A DNA stretch of 64,000 nt from Colias croceus (GCF_905220415.1 NC_059543.1:5208001-5272000), one strand, 5' to 3'. Shown: positions 36,854 through 49,810, counted from the first letter of the stretch. The notes: generated from the sequence alone by a model not told the origin. A program made the numbers and translations.

Positions 36854-37554
36854 GTGAGCGAAATTATGTCTTATATACTTTATACGTATGTATAGTATAT
36901 ATATACGGTGTCGCTTTTGAATAGTTGTATAGTTTTAGGATGAAATAACATTGTTGTACTTCTGCTTTACGTACTTTTGATTGTATTTTAATTATTATAT
37001 TTAGATCTTCTACTTATTTATAACGATGAATGTATAATGTACATAACAATATAAGCTTAGGTATTATATATATAGGTATTCGATCAAGTAAGCTAATAAT
37101 TACAATAGATTTATATTTTATAAACTACAAACGTTAAATAATATTTCAAAGAATCATTCAATTTCACACACTAATACGAGTATAACAAGATCAATGAACA
37201 TGACGGACCACATGAATATTTGTTAATATATTACAATTTTGTTTGTTTGTGTGTTTAGGGAGGGAATTTGAGGTCCTGTGTTTGAAAGGGTTAAAATGAA
37301 CGTTTACAAACAAACCTGTATTACACAATACACATGCTTTGAGATCAAAGAAATTATAAACACATTTTTAATGTTTTACAAGTGAACTCACGGTCACAAC
37401 TTAATAATATACAAAATAAGTACATATATTTGTATATACCCAGCTAATGTGAACTAGCCTTTATCTGATATTTTCAACTCGATTTAATTATACACCATAT
37501 CTTTACATTATTATTTACAGTTCCTTTATAATATCCAATGGGCGGATCCATACA

Positions 37555-37715
37555 GCGAGAGCAGCCTCGCGAAGCAGCCTCGCGAAGCAGCTCGGCCAGC
37601 ATGGACGTAGCTAGGTCGTAGAAAATGGCAGCACACGCGCGTCTCTTGGCCAAGCTACGTTCACACTAGCCAACTCGCTTTGCACAGCTATTGTTTCGCG
37701 AGGCTGCTAGCTCTG
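37555..37715. mobile_element. Palindromic GC-rich MITE in receptor intron 1
   Basis: GAGCAGCCTCGCGAAGCAGC is mirrored near the other end by TTTCGCGAGGCTGCTAGCTC. Part of the left arm is duplicated in tandem. Inner blocks GGACGTAGCTAGG and GGCCAAGCTACGTTC are also mutually complementary. It lies about 165 bp before the exon with the start codon. Confidence 0.6.
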
Positions 37716-37896
37716 CCACCTAATGTATATTCTCAATACAATTTCTCAGTCCATTTAAACTATATACCAACCCATTTGATACTTTTAAAATACAAAACAG
37801 ATAATAGATATAATATGCATCACTATTTGTAGAAATTAGAAAATAAGCAATTTCAAAGTTACCCTTTTCTCTAGATGCAGTAGTCGAGAATTTGGG

Positions 37897-40800
37897 ATGA
37901 ATAGTGCCGGCGAAGGAACAATAATGAATGCTACAGAGACTAACCTTGATTTCAATAGATCGACGCCTATATTTACTATTGGGACCAACTTCATTACTCA
38001 GTGGTGAGTCTTGATGTTTATAGAGCTTCAGTTTTCTTACATTTTTCTTTCAAAAATACGGGATGATGAGGGATTTTTTGTTTTGTTTGGGATACGATAA
38101 AGCCTTTAATATTTACATATTTCATGATGAACAAAACTAAAACGGCAGTTTAGTCATAATTAATACCTTTATATTAATATCTTTATCGTATTCAAAACAA
38201 ATCCAAACTAAGTCACATAAAAATGTATTGGATACAAAAACCCCAGTCATGCCAAGTTTTGTTTAACGTTTTTGTATTGGAAATGGAAATTGATTGAATA
38301 ACGATTAATTAAAATACCAATCTAATAGATATTTTAGTTCAATTTAAAATGAAAGTTTTTTGAATTTAAGTAGTTACCTAATGAAAATAATTAAAAACCT
38401 ATACACTGTTTTGTATAGCAAGTTCAAAAAGTATACTACATACCTACCTATATACAATTTTCTTAATGTAGAGTAATTAATAAACTATATATATATGTTT
38501 CCAATATTCATAAAATTCTCAAGGCTCTTGAGATGATCTTGAGATCATTATTTACAATATTTTGTCTGTATTCACTAGATCTAAGTATAATCTATCTAGA
38601 TCGAAAACTATTTTATAACCCTCAAATAATGAGTATACCCATTCTGGGAGAACATTGTTTACTGTATCAGCTTTTATCTATACCGTTATGTTCGGGTCCA
38701 AAGTCGTGTTCCATAATAAATATCTACAAACATACAGAACATGTTCCAGAGATTCAATCTAAGAGTCAAAGGAAATAGTTGCGAGCGTTTACGCTCGATC
38801 CAAAGACATGTGCGCCAAAAAGCTATTGAACGTGAAATGTAATCACCCTTACACTGTCCTGACGTGCATTCATTTTTGATGAACTAATTTCCTCGTGACG
38901 GCAGTTTATTTTCATGCAATTTGGAGCTACATTTTTCTATACGGCTGTTTCTGCGTTTTGGGGAAACTGGGTTTTTGGGGGTGTTTTATATGACGTGTTA
39001 AAGTTCAAAATTTGATAGTAAAGATAATTTTCATGGCGTTCTTGTGACGCATATACCTGTTTCGTGGATTTGAAAAATGTGATAAGCTTATTGTGACTTT
39101 TTGTTAATATAAGCAGCTTTAATACAAAAACAAGAAAATCATGACATGCTTTTGAATATTATTCCTTGAAAAATAAGACTTATTATCCATTTTAACTTTC
39201 GTATTTGTTATAGGTATTGAAGTTCTGAAAATAACAAGTGATTTTTATTGTTTTGATCAGGCGTATTTTTCTTCATCAGGAAACTTCAGAAATTCAAGCA
39301 GCGTCCATGTATATCCAGTTTCTCTGAATGCGAAGACTTCATCAGCAATGTTACCAACTTCACTGATGGCTACTACTTCAACTCATCCATCGAAGATGTA
39401 CCGAATCAAGTGGTGAGATATTCCTATAATATTGTTATAATATGCCAGTAGTGTATTTCTATGTAGTATAGTTTGTTTACATATAAGTATTAAATGTGCT
39501 GCGTGGTTTCAGCCAGGACGTACCCGCTGTTAAAATCCAATACTTCTATAGCTATTAGTATTTGTAAAGTTTCATCCAAATTCGTCCTGTAACGTGCTGT
39601 TTAGCGTGTTTATGTAAGAGTACAACCATACTTAGAATATCCATAGGATGATTTATATCCTCACAAACTTTCGCACTGATAACATTAATAGGATTATATA
39701 TTTTATATAGTATATATTCTGTACTATTGTATGCTTTAAACGTCTACTATAACGTTTGCAACATACATTTAAAAGCTCTTAGTGGCGTGAGACGCTTACC
39801 AATGTTGCAATTTATCCTTTAACTATTAAAACTAAATTGAGAACCGCACAACATGTTTCTTTTTATTTCGTATGTTACATTAAGAATTTTTATTATTATG
39901 GAAACAAGAAACCTGTCTGCTATGTTGTAGCCTATGCCACTACAATTCTGATGATTACAACGATGGCTCATAATAATATATCCAAATCCGTCACGTGGTT
40001 TGGGCTGTAGGGCTTGTCAAAGAACACACATGCATGCACTCGTAAAACATAACCCTCCTTCTTTCAGTCGGGTAAAAATAAAACCAACATGATCATGGAC
40101 GGTAATTTTTTGTAGTAAAAGAACATGAAATTCTAGAGATTAGACAGCGCTCTATTTTACGACAGGCCTTTTAATGGCACATTAAAATGTTTTCTTAGCC
40201 CGCGATTATCCTGTGCGACCCTAAAGTGGAATTTTATTCAGCCCTTAATGTTAAGTGTTATTTAAACCCACGTAAGGTTTAACGACAGGTTTACGGTGTA
40301 AGAATCTGTATTAACCTCGAGAGGTTTACAATGTTTTAACAGTGATTACTGAATGATTAATTTCTTAGTGAATCTTTAGTTATAAAAACAATCTCGTTCT
40401 ACAAATTTTGGTTGACTTCCATACATCAGTAATAAGCAAATAATTTGGAAAGAACAGTGGGATTAGGTGCAATTTTGTTCCTCATGCTCATGTTTCTTTT
40501 CATCAGGCATTCTGCCTAGTGTCTATTATAAGGTGAAAAATTTATATACGTTAGTAAAAAAATCATTACATAAATAAAAGACAGTAAATATGATTAGTAA
40601 AATATGCAAACAAAACGCAATAGCATCAGACTAAATAATCTCAAAACTTTACTATGAAATCAAATCTGTTTGTCAAATTCCTCATAATAAACATAGAAGT
40701 AATCAATCAGACAACTGTTTGCTTTAACTTAAAATCAATAAACATTATACTGATTATATTTAACTTGGATAATGTATAGTCCATTTTAAGTTAAAATAAA

Positions 40801-43800
40801 TTATGGTCAACTCATTACCCATAAAAGTAAATGTATAATTAACTTATTAAAGACACACAATCACAGTATTTTTTTTCTTAATTAACTTTAGCACGTACCT
40901 ACCTTTGAAGTGAAAGTTTCAAAGAGAGGCGCGTTGAGAGTAAAATTTCAAGGTCGCGTCATGGCGTTACCGTCACGTCATGGAGTAAGGCGACGATTTT
41001 GTTATTTTTAAATCTTACCAAAGAAGACGTGTGCCGATACGCTCTTTTTTTCCACTATTTACACAAACTGAATGTTTGTTTAAACTTATACATTGGGACT
41101 TCGTTACATAAGTAGTATGTACCTATCATAATCATCCATAGTATTTAAAAGCCAGTAAGGTGATAGGTTGGTGATAGGTAATCGATGCAGTTGATGTCAC
41201 GGCCAAAGAAGACATAGTAGAAACTGCATAGTCATTTCGAATCGATTCGCTTCCACATTGAATGTCAACAGATGTACAGATTGAAATTGTAGAAGGTAAA
41301 AGCTGGACAACTGCAGAATGAGGTTCCAAAATATTGGCGCAACTGATGCAGTGAAATCCAATTAAATCCTTGTTTACTGCATCGATGTGGTAGTTGAGTA
41401 AATAATTAAAGTAGATGGTATTCATATTGTCCTATCCATTGAATAATTTATATAACCACAGTTAATATTATAATACTATAAGTACTAAATGTAACCAAAT
41501 AATTGTATAGAAAGTTATTAAATTACGCGTGTCTAAGCAAATTAAAACATTTCGACTGTATTACAAATACAAGATACTTTTTCAGGTATTGAGGTAACAA
41601 ACATATTGTAAGAATGTTCACGACACTATTTTTATTGTACTTAAACTTTATATTTGTAGAAAATAGTTAGGAACTATTTTATAACATAAAAACGCGGCCA
41701 AAAATAGCAAACGAGCCTTGAAAAAATACATCTAGTAATAAAATTAGCATAATGAACATATTTTAGTAAAATTGTTTATCATTTTTGATGGTTTAATGTT
41801 CAATTATTTACAAATAAACGGGACTTAATCCTCTTAATAATAATTAAATTATCTCTCAAATCAGTCCGTAACGTTAAATATGATTTATTTCCGAGAACTG
41901 TTTAATTAACGGAATTTATAGCGCCATCCATCTCAATTCTCATACTTGGAAGTTTAGATACAACTGTCTCACCTTAATTTAATAATGTGTTTGTATGAGT
42001 TTACTCGCTTTCTGCATGCGCCTCGTAGAGAAATAAAATAAATACTTTGAGTAATAATTTCAATACAATTTCTTAATTATAATACCTACTCAACCGCAAA
42101 ACACAACTCTTTATAAATTTTACCAAACATTTACTCTCTCTCACACACACACACACATTTATCTACACCGTCATAATATATCTAGCTATAATAACTTCCA
42201 ATAACAATCTTACAAAGCACACGTGCTCTGAAACTGTTTATTCACAACCATTCCACTTTTTTGGAACTATCTTCCTTAACACAGAATAATCCTAGCTAAG
42301 AAGACAGAACCGCACTAAATCTTAATATATATGACGGAAGAAGGGGCCCAAGCTGTGGGCCCAAGGCTATTTTTAAAAAGAGTGACGTCAGCAATTCTGA
42401 CGTCACCATCATCAGGGCAGGCGCTCATACAGGCGTTCTGTGTTCAGACATAATAATATATAAATCTCGTGTCACAATGTTTGTCCTCAATGGACTCCTA
42501 AACCACTTAACCGATTATAATAAAATTCGCACACCATGTGCAGTTCGATCCAACTTGAGAGATAGGATAGTTTAAATCTCAAATTGTTTTAGTGAAAGCG
42601 GGCGAAGCCGCGGGCGGTAAGCTAGTTGTACTGTATTTGTTTGAACTCAATAAAGTTTTTTTTTAACAGCAACCCGTTCTCCCGCCGTTTCCCATGTGGC
42701 TGGCGTCAATCATAGCCGCATGCTTGATCCTGGTAATCCTTCTGACCGTCAGTGGGAATGTTCTGGTTCTCCTTGCGTTTCTTGTGGACAGAACTATTCG
42801 TCAACCGAGCAATTACTTCATCGCCTCCCTGGCTGCTACTGATTTATTGATTGGTAAGTGTTTGGGTAAAGTGTTAAGGATTAAGAAATATGTGATGTTT
42901 TTAAGTATATTGGTCAAGTACACGATGTATAACTAGATGTTCTAACAGTAAACTGTAATACAGCTTCTAGGGAACATTATAGGTGGTCATATATTATATT
43001 GACTTGAACTTGAACTTTTTGATATTTTCTAATTTTATCGAGTTCAAGCTAATACTTACATTCTTTAGTTTCAAAAATTCGTAATTATCAAGTCCGTCGC
43101 GTCAATTATTACCAATTTAAAAGTTGTTCAAAAGTTTTCTATTCCTGCCAAATCCAAATTAAATACCTCCTTTGGGATGCGAATCCGACATTGCAACAGC
43201 CAAAAGAGAAATTTTCCTACAAAAGATCATTAGCATTCGCGTTCTGAAAATCTAACTTACAATAAATAGGGAACTAATATTTTTCCAATTAACTTCTGTC
43301 TTGCTATCGGTAATGAAAACAATGGATGAATAGACTAGAAAAATTGTCTGACTCATGCTATAAGAACTTTAATGTACCCACAGAGCCACAAAGATGATTT
43401 TTCACGCTGCAATAACGCTGTTACGTCTCCGTATTTTTAGATCTGGGTCATGACGGTTATCGTTCAATGTTTGATGAATACCCGCATGGAATGGCGACCG
43501 ATATTACATCGTTTCGAATATCTACTTTGAATATAAACCTTAACCAAGTGGTCCAGTTAGTTGTATGCTAACCGCAATTGTGTTTGCTCGCGGTACATTT
43601 AAAGTTTTGATGTGTATGAATATTTAACTTTGTACGGCGTTTAATCTACAAAATATAAGTTTAGGAACGCTAAGTAACTTTGTTATACTAATAATTATGT
43701 TTATTTGACAAGTTCTTTAAAAATAATCCATATTATGCTAATATTTTAGCAATGTTTAAACATTGCTAAAAATTTATTATTATTATTAGTTATAATATTA

Positions 43801-46276
43801 TCTCAATATGTTATCAAACAGTTTATTAAAAAAAATTGAAATAGCAGATATAATTATTATATTATATTATGTATTTATTAAACAAAACAATGAAGCCCTT
43901 GTAATTAAAATTGTAACTATAACGATTATTAAAAGCTACATTCATATTATTTCGTTTATTGACATTCAGGAGATTAAACTAAATGTAATTAAATAAATAT
44001 GTTAAATTGCTAGCAATTAAATCAGGCATTACCGCTGGCCGTAGATAGAGGACAATTGATGAACCTCCTGAAATTTTAATCACGAGACTGAATCCAAATA
44101 GACTCTATTCATTGAATTTAATTATCACTTAAATGACTTCCAACTCATTTAATTTTTAATTTGAAATGCGTTTCCCTTGTCCCCAGGTACTTTATCGATG
44201 CCGTTTTATACAGACTACGTTTTGAAAGGGTACTGGCATTTAGGACCATTATTGTGTGACCTTTGGCTATCCGTCGATTACACCGTATGCCTTGTGTCAC
44301 AATACACAGTTCTTTTGATAACGGTCGATAGATTCTGCAGTGTTAAAATAGCGGCACGATACAGAGCATGGCGAACAAAAAATCGAGTTATATGGATGGT
44401 CACAGTTACTTGGATAGTGCCAGCATTGCTATTTTTCACTACAATTTTTGGATGGGAACATTTTGTAGGTTATAGAGATCTGCAAGAAGGAGAATGTGCC
44501 GTACAATTTCTGAAAGACCCTGTATTCAACACAGCTTTAATTATTGCTTATTATTGGACTACACTTGTAGTATTGATAGTACTCTATGCTGGTATTTTTA
44601 AAACTGCGTATGACATGCAAAAGAAAAGTGAAGCAAAACAAAGGAAAATGCAATCGATGGTGGCGCTCAGTGCAGGTGTTATGACAGGCATGGCTGGTAG
44701 AGCAGCGGGCATGGCAACGCTATCCAAAGCTACTGTATCAAGTGAAGATCAAATCAAGGTATCGGAAACTATCCGTAAAGATTCAACACCAAAAGGGTCT
44801 TTAGCTGCACCTCAGTTGAATTTAGGTGGTTCTTCGGATTCTAATTCCAGTCAAAAATCTTCCGCTCATAAAAGCAGCGCTACAGCAACAGGTACTACAA
44901 CAACAGAATCAGAGGCAGACAAGAAAGAGGAAAATGTCGAGCCCGAAAGATCAAGCAGCCCAGCCTTTGATTCAGATGACGAAAGTACTACTCAGACTAA
45001 CTTAAAGAAACGCTCTTCCGTTGCCAATTTGGTGATGCAAACTAGTACAATGCAATTACTTAGTAACATGCGTTTAAATGGTGGTATGCTCTTGAAACCT
45101 GAAGCAAAATCATCCCAGCCAATTAAGTATGAAATTGAAAAACAAAAATCTACACTGTCTCAAATATCAGAGAAAAGTATACTCGACATAGAGAATGTTC
45201 AATCTCAAAATGGACAAACACCTGCCGTAAGTGTGCCTCTTTCATCCACTAGCAACATGTCGCCTTCATCATCAGGAATAGCTACACCATTAGAGAGAGA
45301 AGTATCAACTACAATCGCTCAAAGAATCATTCCCCCTCCATCAGAGTTTCGCTGCAGTCCCACGGTCTCTGAAAGTCCACCATCTCATTCGGAATCATAT
45401 AGACCTAAGTTCCCTAAGCCAGTTAAATGTGATGGAAGCGGGTTCGATATTCTAATAGGTCTTGATGGTGCTGATTTACGATATATGGATGAATGCTCAG
45501 TTATTGTTCCCACACCACAAAATGAAAGTCCACCATCTTCTATCACATTTCCAACTGCTACTGAACCATCATCCCCACCCACATTAAATTCTGGTAATAT
45601 AACAAATACTTCCTTATTGCAGGCTGCTCTTATACGAGCAACAGCTGAAGCACAAGTAACACAACCCAAACCAAATGTAGCACTTCCACAACCACAACCC
45701 GTTAAAGTTAATACAGAGGTAAGTTTAACAACCGGCGAACGTCCAAAACCTATCATCACCCTTGTGACGACTTCTTCAAATAATAATGAGACACAGACAT
45801 CAAAACCGACCGAAAACAAAACTGCTTCAATCAGACTTAATACAGGTTTAAGTCCAGGAATTGAAAGTAGTGATATATCAAGTCCAGCGATAAGCGGGCC
45901 ATGTCGAGGTGATTCTAGAAAAGAGCTTGTTAAAAGTATAGGAAAGAAATTCAAAGTACGGCGATCCAAACGCGATGGACTCTTTCCTGGTATAGGGAGA
46001 CAAAAGTCTAAATCAGAAAATAGAGCTAGGAAAGCGTTCAGAACCATATCTTTTATTTTAGGCGCGTTTGTTGTTTGTTGGACACCATATCACATATTAG
46101 CTTTAGTTGAAGGTTTTTGTCGAAACCCACCTTGCATAAACCAGCACTTGTATATGTTTTCCTACTTCCTATGTTATGCAAACAGTCCAATTAATCCTTT
46201 TTGCTACGCGCTAGCAAACCAACAATTTAAAAAGACTTTCATGAGACTTTTAAAGGGCGATTTTCATGTCACTTAA
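37897..46276 (+). CDS. mAChR-B: Muscarinic acetylcholine receptor, insect type B-like (class A GPCR)
   Basis: Coding exons are 37897-38003, 39280-39412, 42670-42853 and 44187-46276 (837 aa). All junctions are GT-AG and in phase. An upstream in-frame TAA in the leader exon supports this ATG; Met10 is a possible alternative start. The extracellular N-terminus (1-88) has sequons at N11, N20 and others in exon 2. TM1 spans ~90-115 (N110=1.50). TM2 has D138=2.50. TM3 has C165, D172 (3.32, amine anchor), Y173 and the G-protein motif DRF 189-191. TM4 is ~208-230, the loop Cys is C245, and TM5 is ~253-279. A very long Ser/Thr-rich third intracellular loop (~280-755) precedes TM6 (~761-782, CWTPYH) and TM7 (NPFCY 811-815). 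The text around TM3-TM5 (e.g. GECAVQFLKDPVFNTAL) and the C-terminus matches my recollection of Drosophila type B (CG7918) rather than type A. Literature describes type B as Gi/o-coupled and insensitive to classical muscarinic drugs. Subtype is ~85% sure, family near certain. Confidence 0.95.
39505..39695 (-). mobile_element. Degenerate Helitron-like element in receptor intron 3
   Basis: The minus strand has TCCTATTAATGTTATCAGTG then GCGAAAGTTTGTGAGGAT and GGACGAATTTGGATGAAAC. The terminal CTAG is lost. Confidence 0.45.
42382..42406. promoter_or_regulatory. Paired CRE palindrome in receptor intron 3
   Basis: GTGACGTCAG and CTGACGTCAC form a perfect 10-bp inverted repeat around CAATT. Each arm contains the full cAMP-response element TGACGTCA (42383-42390 and 42398-42405). 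A second small inverted repeat, GGGCCC-N7-GGGCCC, is just upstream (~42346-42364). Activity is unknown, and a MITE origin is possible. Confidence 0.4.
42455..42625 (+). mobile_element. Helitron-like element in receptor intron 3
   Basis: It contains CTCCTAAACCACTTAACCG and ATTCGCACACCATGTGCAG, and ends GCGGGCGAAGCCGCGGGCGG then TAAGCTAG|T. It ends 44 bp before exon 42670. The 5' boundary is approximate. Confidence 0.65.
43744..43771. repeat. Perfect 28-bp palindrome in receptor intron 4
   Basis: The centre is GTTTAAAC, with arms TTTTAGCAAT and ATTGCTAAAA and no loop. It could be a protein-binding palindrome or a cruciform site; the function is unknown. Confidence 0.8.
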
Positions 46277-47750
46277 GCTGATATGGCTAACGCACACATT
46301 AAAATAGGTGTAACAAGATCTTCTATTCTAGGACAATATTATGGTAATAAGGTAGCTAACGCTTTTGATGTATAGAAATTGTGTATACGTAATATAAACG
46401 TATTTTTTTAAGTCTAGTTTAATGTACGAGAATACTTCTTTGTAGCTTTAATAATTGTAAATAATAACTGTACTATATTTATAATTGTTACATGTACTTA
46501 TGTATAATTAATTAATTGTTCGAAACAGACAATAACACTTGTACATATGTTAAAGATAAAAGTCTCTTTATATCTATAAGACTTAGCTATGAAAACTAGC
46601 AATATTTTCAGTATTTTAATGACTTAAGTGTTAACATAATTAGCTGCATTCCAGTTTTTACAAACTGGTAAAACAATTTTTAATTTCGTTAGAATAGTCC
46701 TTAAAATGCTCATTTATATGAAACGCTTTAAAGCTCTTAGCATTGAGCCCAGCTAAAGTTTTTTAGCGTTTAATATTGTCAATTACCTATTTTGTAATTA
46801 TGTAGTTAAATATAATTTGTAAGTGTTTGTACATTAGGAAAATAGTATTTATGTTAAATAAAATTTTAAATATAAATTACAACTATGTTAAAGAATCTAT
46901 GTTATTATTTGAATTGTCCGTTTTAGCGTAATATGTTGAATTATGTTCAGGCTTTGTTATAATCAGATATGTAGTGTGAAGTACTATGTTTGCAGTTATG
47001 CGTAATGCACGTAGTTTTACCACAAGTCAGTTTGACCGGTTCCTAACTTGTTATATGGAGCTTTGAACAATATAGGCACAGAATACTGAATATAAACTCA
47101 AAGAGTCTCATTTTCACTAAACTAAGTTGTCATAAAAATTGTATGCATCTTCAGCAATATTCTATGTAAGGTTTGCTTTATTACCACAAAAAGTATCAAG
47201 TCTTATTCACTTCGTAGATTCATGAAACTTCTTAGTCGCAGTCCTTTGTTGTATGTGAAACTTTTATTTTCAAGAATGTCCCTTAAACTATTATCAAAAG
47301 TTTATTGAAGATTTTTAGTTTGTGCAATATTTTATGCAAACTTTAATTTCTCTATTTTCTTATGAACATGATTTATGATAGTAATTTTATTTTTTTATTT
47401 TTATTTTATTTTATTCATCAATCAATACTTAAACTTTTTCATTTATTACGCTGTCATACTTATAACATCATAATTCAGGCGTATTCAAACTACCAATTTT
47501 ATAAGTACCTGTTAAAAAAACAAAAATGAAAGACAAAAGTGAAATATAAGTAGATACAATAGTTGAATAGGTTTAAATGTAACTTTATAAAGTCTCGAAT
47601 AAATATATTATTGTATATTATGTTATGTAAAGTTACCTACTCACGCACACTAATAATAGTAATAAGGTTTAGTGAACAATGTATGTACAATTATGATTGA
47701 AATGCATTGTAAAAGCTCATTTAATAAAGATAAAGTTTTATCGCTGGAAC
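46277..47750 (+). other. 3' UTR of the muscarinic receptor gene
   Basis: AT-rich non-coding sequence follows the TAA stop. It contains two UGUANAUA motifs (46456-46463 and 46540-46547), the consensus of Pumilio sites. Candidate polyadenylation signals are at 46857-46862 and 47723-47728; the end chosen here follows the latter. The true end is not certain. Confidence 0.5.
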
Positions 47751-47760
47751 GTGTGGTTTG
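47723..47760 (+). terminator. Likely distal poly(A) signal of the receptor gene
   Basis: AATAAA (47723-47728) is followed about 22 bases later by the GT-rich stretch GTGTGGTTTG (47751-47760), the usual cleavage-site arrangement. A proximal AATAAA at 46857-46862 lacks such a clear GT-rich partner. Confidence 0.5.
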
Positions 47761-49640
47761 TTATATGAAAGAGTTTTAGTGTGTTAGAAAATCTACAAAA
47801 CCTTCACGTATTGTTTCGTTGTACAATAATATAATAGTACTTATTCAACGTATTTTCTGTTTACTCTCGAATTTTATTACCAATTCAATATTAACACCAT
47901 AGTATAAACATACAGAAGAAGATAAACACCTTCTTCTAACTGTGGGTATTTTAATTATTCTTACTATCCTTAACATGAAGCCCTTCTTTATATGTACTTA
48001 AAATTTCATAACGTTACTTATACTAGATAGGATATATATTTTTAACCCTGAAATATCAAAAATAATTACTAAACACTCATTAAAGTACTTATATCTAGTC
48101 ATTTTGGGTTCGATCCCTATTACGGGTATATATGTGATGAATAGGAATATTTATTTACTCGAATCTGAGTATTGGTAAGTTATGGGGGGGTTAGCGGTAT
48201 GTCTCAGCAGTACTTATTCCAGAGTGAGAAAGAGACGGCGCTATCAGAACCGTGTAATTTCGTCCCTTTCCCACACTTAATATTGCTATATGACATGGAT
48301 AACCTGTATTTACATGTTATGTTTCAGTATGTTTATTAATTGTTAGTTGTAATTTAGTTTAATTTTAGGTACCACGACGTACCTATAAAAGATAGAATAA
48401 AGAAAATATGAAACTCTCCAGTGAATGCGTGATAATAAATATTTTATGATACTATCAACATTACCACATTATGTGTTCTTATATTTTTAACATATTTTTA
48501 GGTGATTCTCAAAGTTAATGATACTTCATTCACAAGTGTAGTATTTCATACTCGTTTATAATTACCTACTAGTTATCTAACTTTATTTTGTAATAGAATT
48601 TTGCCTCTATCTTTTTGGTTGATTTTAATTTGATTTAAAAATAAGTAAGTAGATATTTCCCAACTTCTCAAAGAAATTTGTATTAAATTTGTCAGTGATA
48701 ATAAAGATAAAAACAGCTAAAATTAAGTGTCGTTTTAGAATTTTTCCTCATTGCTATTAAATAAACTTAGCTATATATTAGTTACCAATGTAAAAGTTGT
48801 AAAAAATCAAATTGTCAATGTTATAAATTGTTCTTATGAAAATATTATAATAAAATAGATGAATAAATGGTTAGCGAATGCATATAAATAATTGTTTTGT
48901 GTATATCGATGAAATAAATTAATTAATTGTACTATGCTTTGTCTTATTTATCCTTATTTTTTAAACATACAAATAATTACACACACATACCTAATACATA
49001 CGTACCGATAAAACATGGATAACACGAATTTTACTACACTGTATAATTAAATCTAAATTATCTTCATGCTTTTAAAAATGTACCTGTAGGTACTTATTTT
49101 CTTAAGATAGTTTCTACATAATATGTTGTTACCCTGAAAGTTCTATATCTAACTAGTTCATTATAGGGTAACAACACATTATACAAAGGCATAATTTGAT
49201 TTTTTTAATCCTATTCCTATAACAATGATAACATAATAGGTAGTATAGGTACTCATCTAGTTTAACATGTTTGTTCTCAAAGATAAGGCTTGTATCATAA
49301 AAGCCATCGGCCACAATCCAGCAACACTCTATTACGTTTTATATCTTCAAAAAGATAAACAAAAACACATATTCTTATATTAACATTGCGATTTATTAAG
49401 ATCCTGCTAAATTCACACATGAGTCTGTCTTTTTATGTTCAACAAAGCGTGGAAAGGCGTGTTTCGATTTTCAAATGGGATACGGGATGAAGATGGGGAT
49501 TGAATAGCATTAGAGGATAAGGACTTGGGAATATGTATCTGTCACATCGACATTCAACGTAGAAGTTAAGAGTCTTTTTCCATTTTACTAAAAGAGTTAT
49601 TCTTTAAACGAATAACGATGAAAAGATTGGTAGATTAAAC
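47761..49640. other. AT-rich intergenic DNA with a possible tRNA-derived SINE remnant
   Basis: At ~48105-48300 the B-box-like GGTTCGATCCC (48109-48119) precedes repeat-like text (TCGAATCTGAGTATTGG, CAGAGTGAGAAAGAGACGG, CTATCAGAACCG). No A box or cloverleaf was found, so it is not a tRNA gene. The rest is featureless. Confidence 0.35.
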
Positions 49641-49651
49641 ACCAGCCCCTG

Positions 49652-49810
49652 TAGACAAAGTAACAATTAAAAAACGATAACGAAGTGAAAAGGCAAAAAT
49701 GTATGGGATTGACATACGCCGCGTTAGATTACGTGGTCTATCTAATGTCAATCCCATACATTTTTGCGATTTCTAACTTCGTTATCGTTTTGTAATTGTT
49801 ACTTTGTCTA
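49652..49810. mobile_element. Long-hairpin MITE, possibly hAT-type
   Basis: The ends TAGACAAAGTAACAATT and complement surround nearly complementary arms (AACGATAACGAAGT; AAAAATGTATGGGATTGACA) with a short spacer. The element is 159 bp. Flanks share GCCCCTG (AGCCCCTG left, GGCCCCTG right), consistent with a ~7-8-bp target duplication. Confidence 0.7.

Noticed and set aside
41132..41425. 97-codon open frame on the minus strand within receptor intron 3
   Set aside because: No family motif, and it lies inside an intron; no supporting signals.
45385..46047. 220-codon open frame on the minus strand
   Set aside because: It is antisense to the receptor's third-loop exon, which carries conserved protein on the plus strand; the minus frame shows no motif.
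48109..48119. tRNA gene suggested by GGTTCGATCCC
   Set aside because: No A box, acceptor stem or anticodon arm could be found; at most a SINE remnant.
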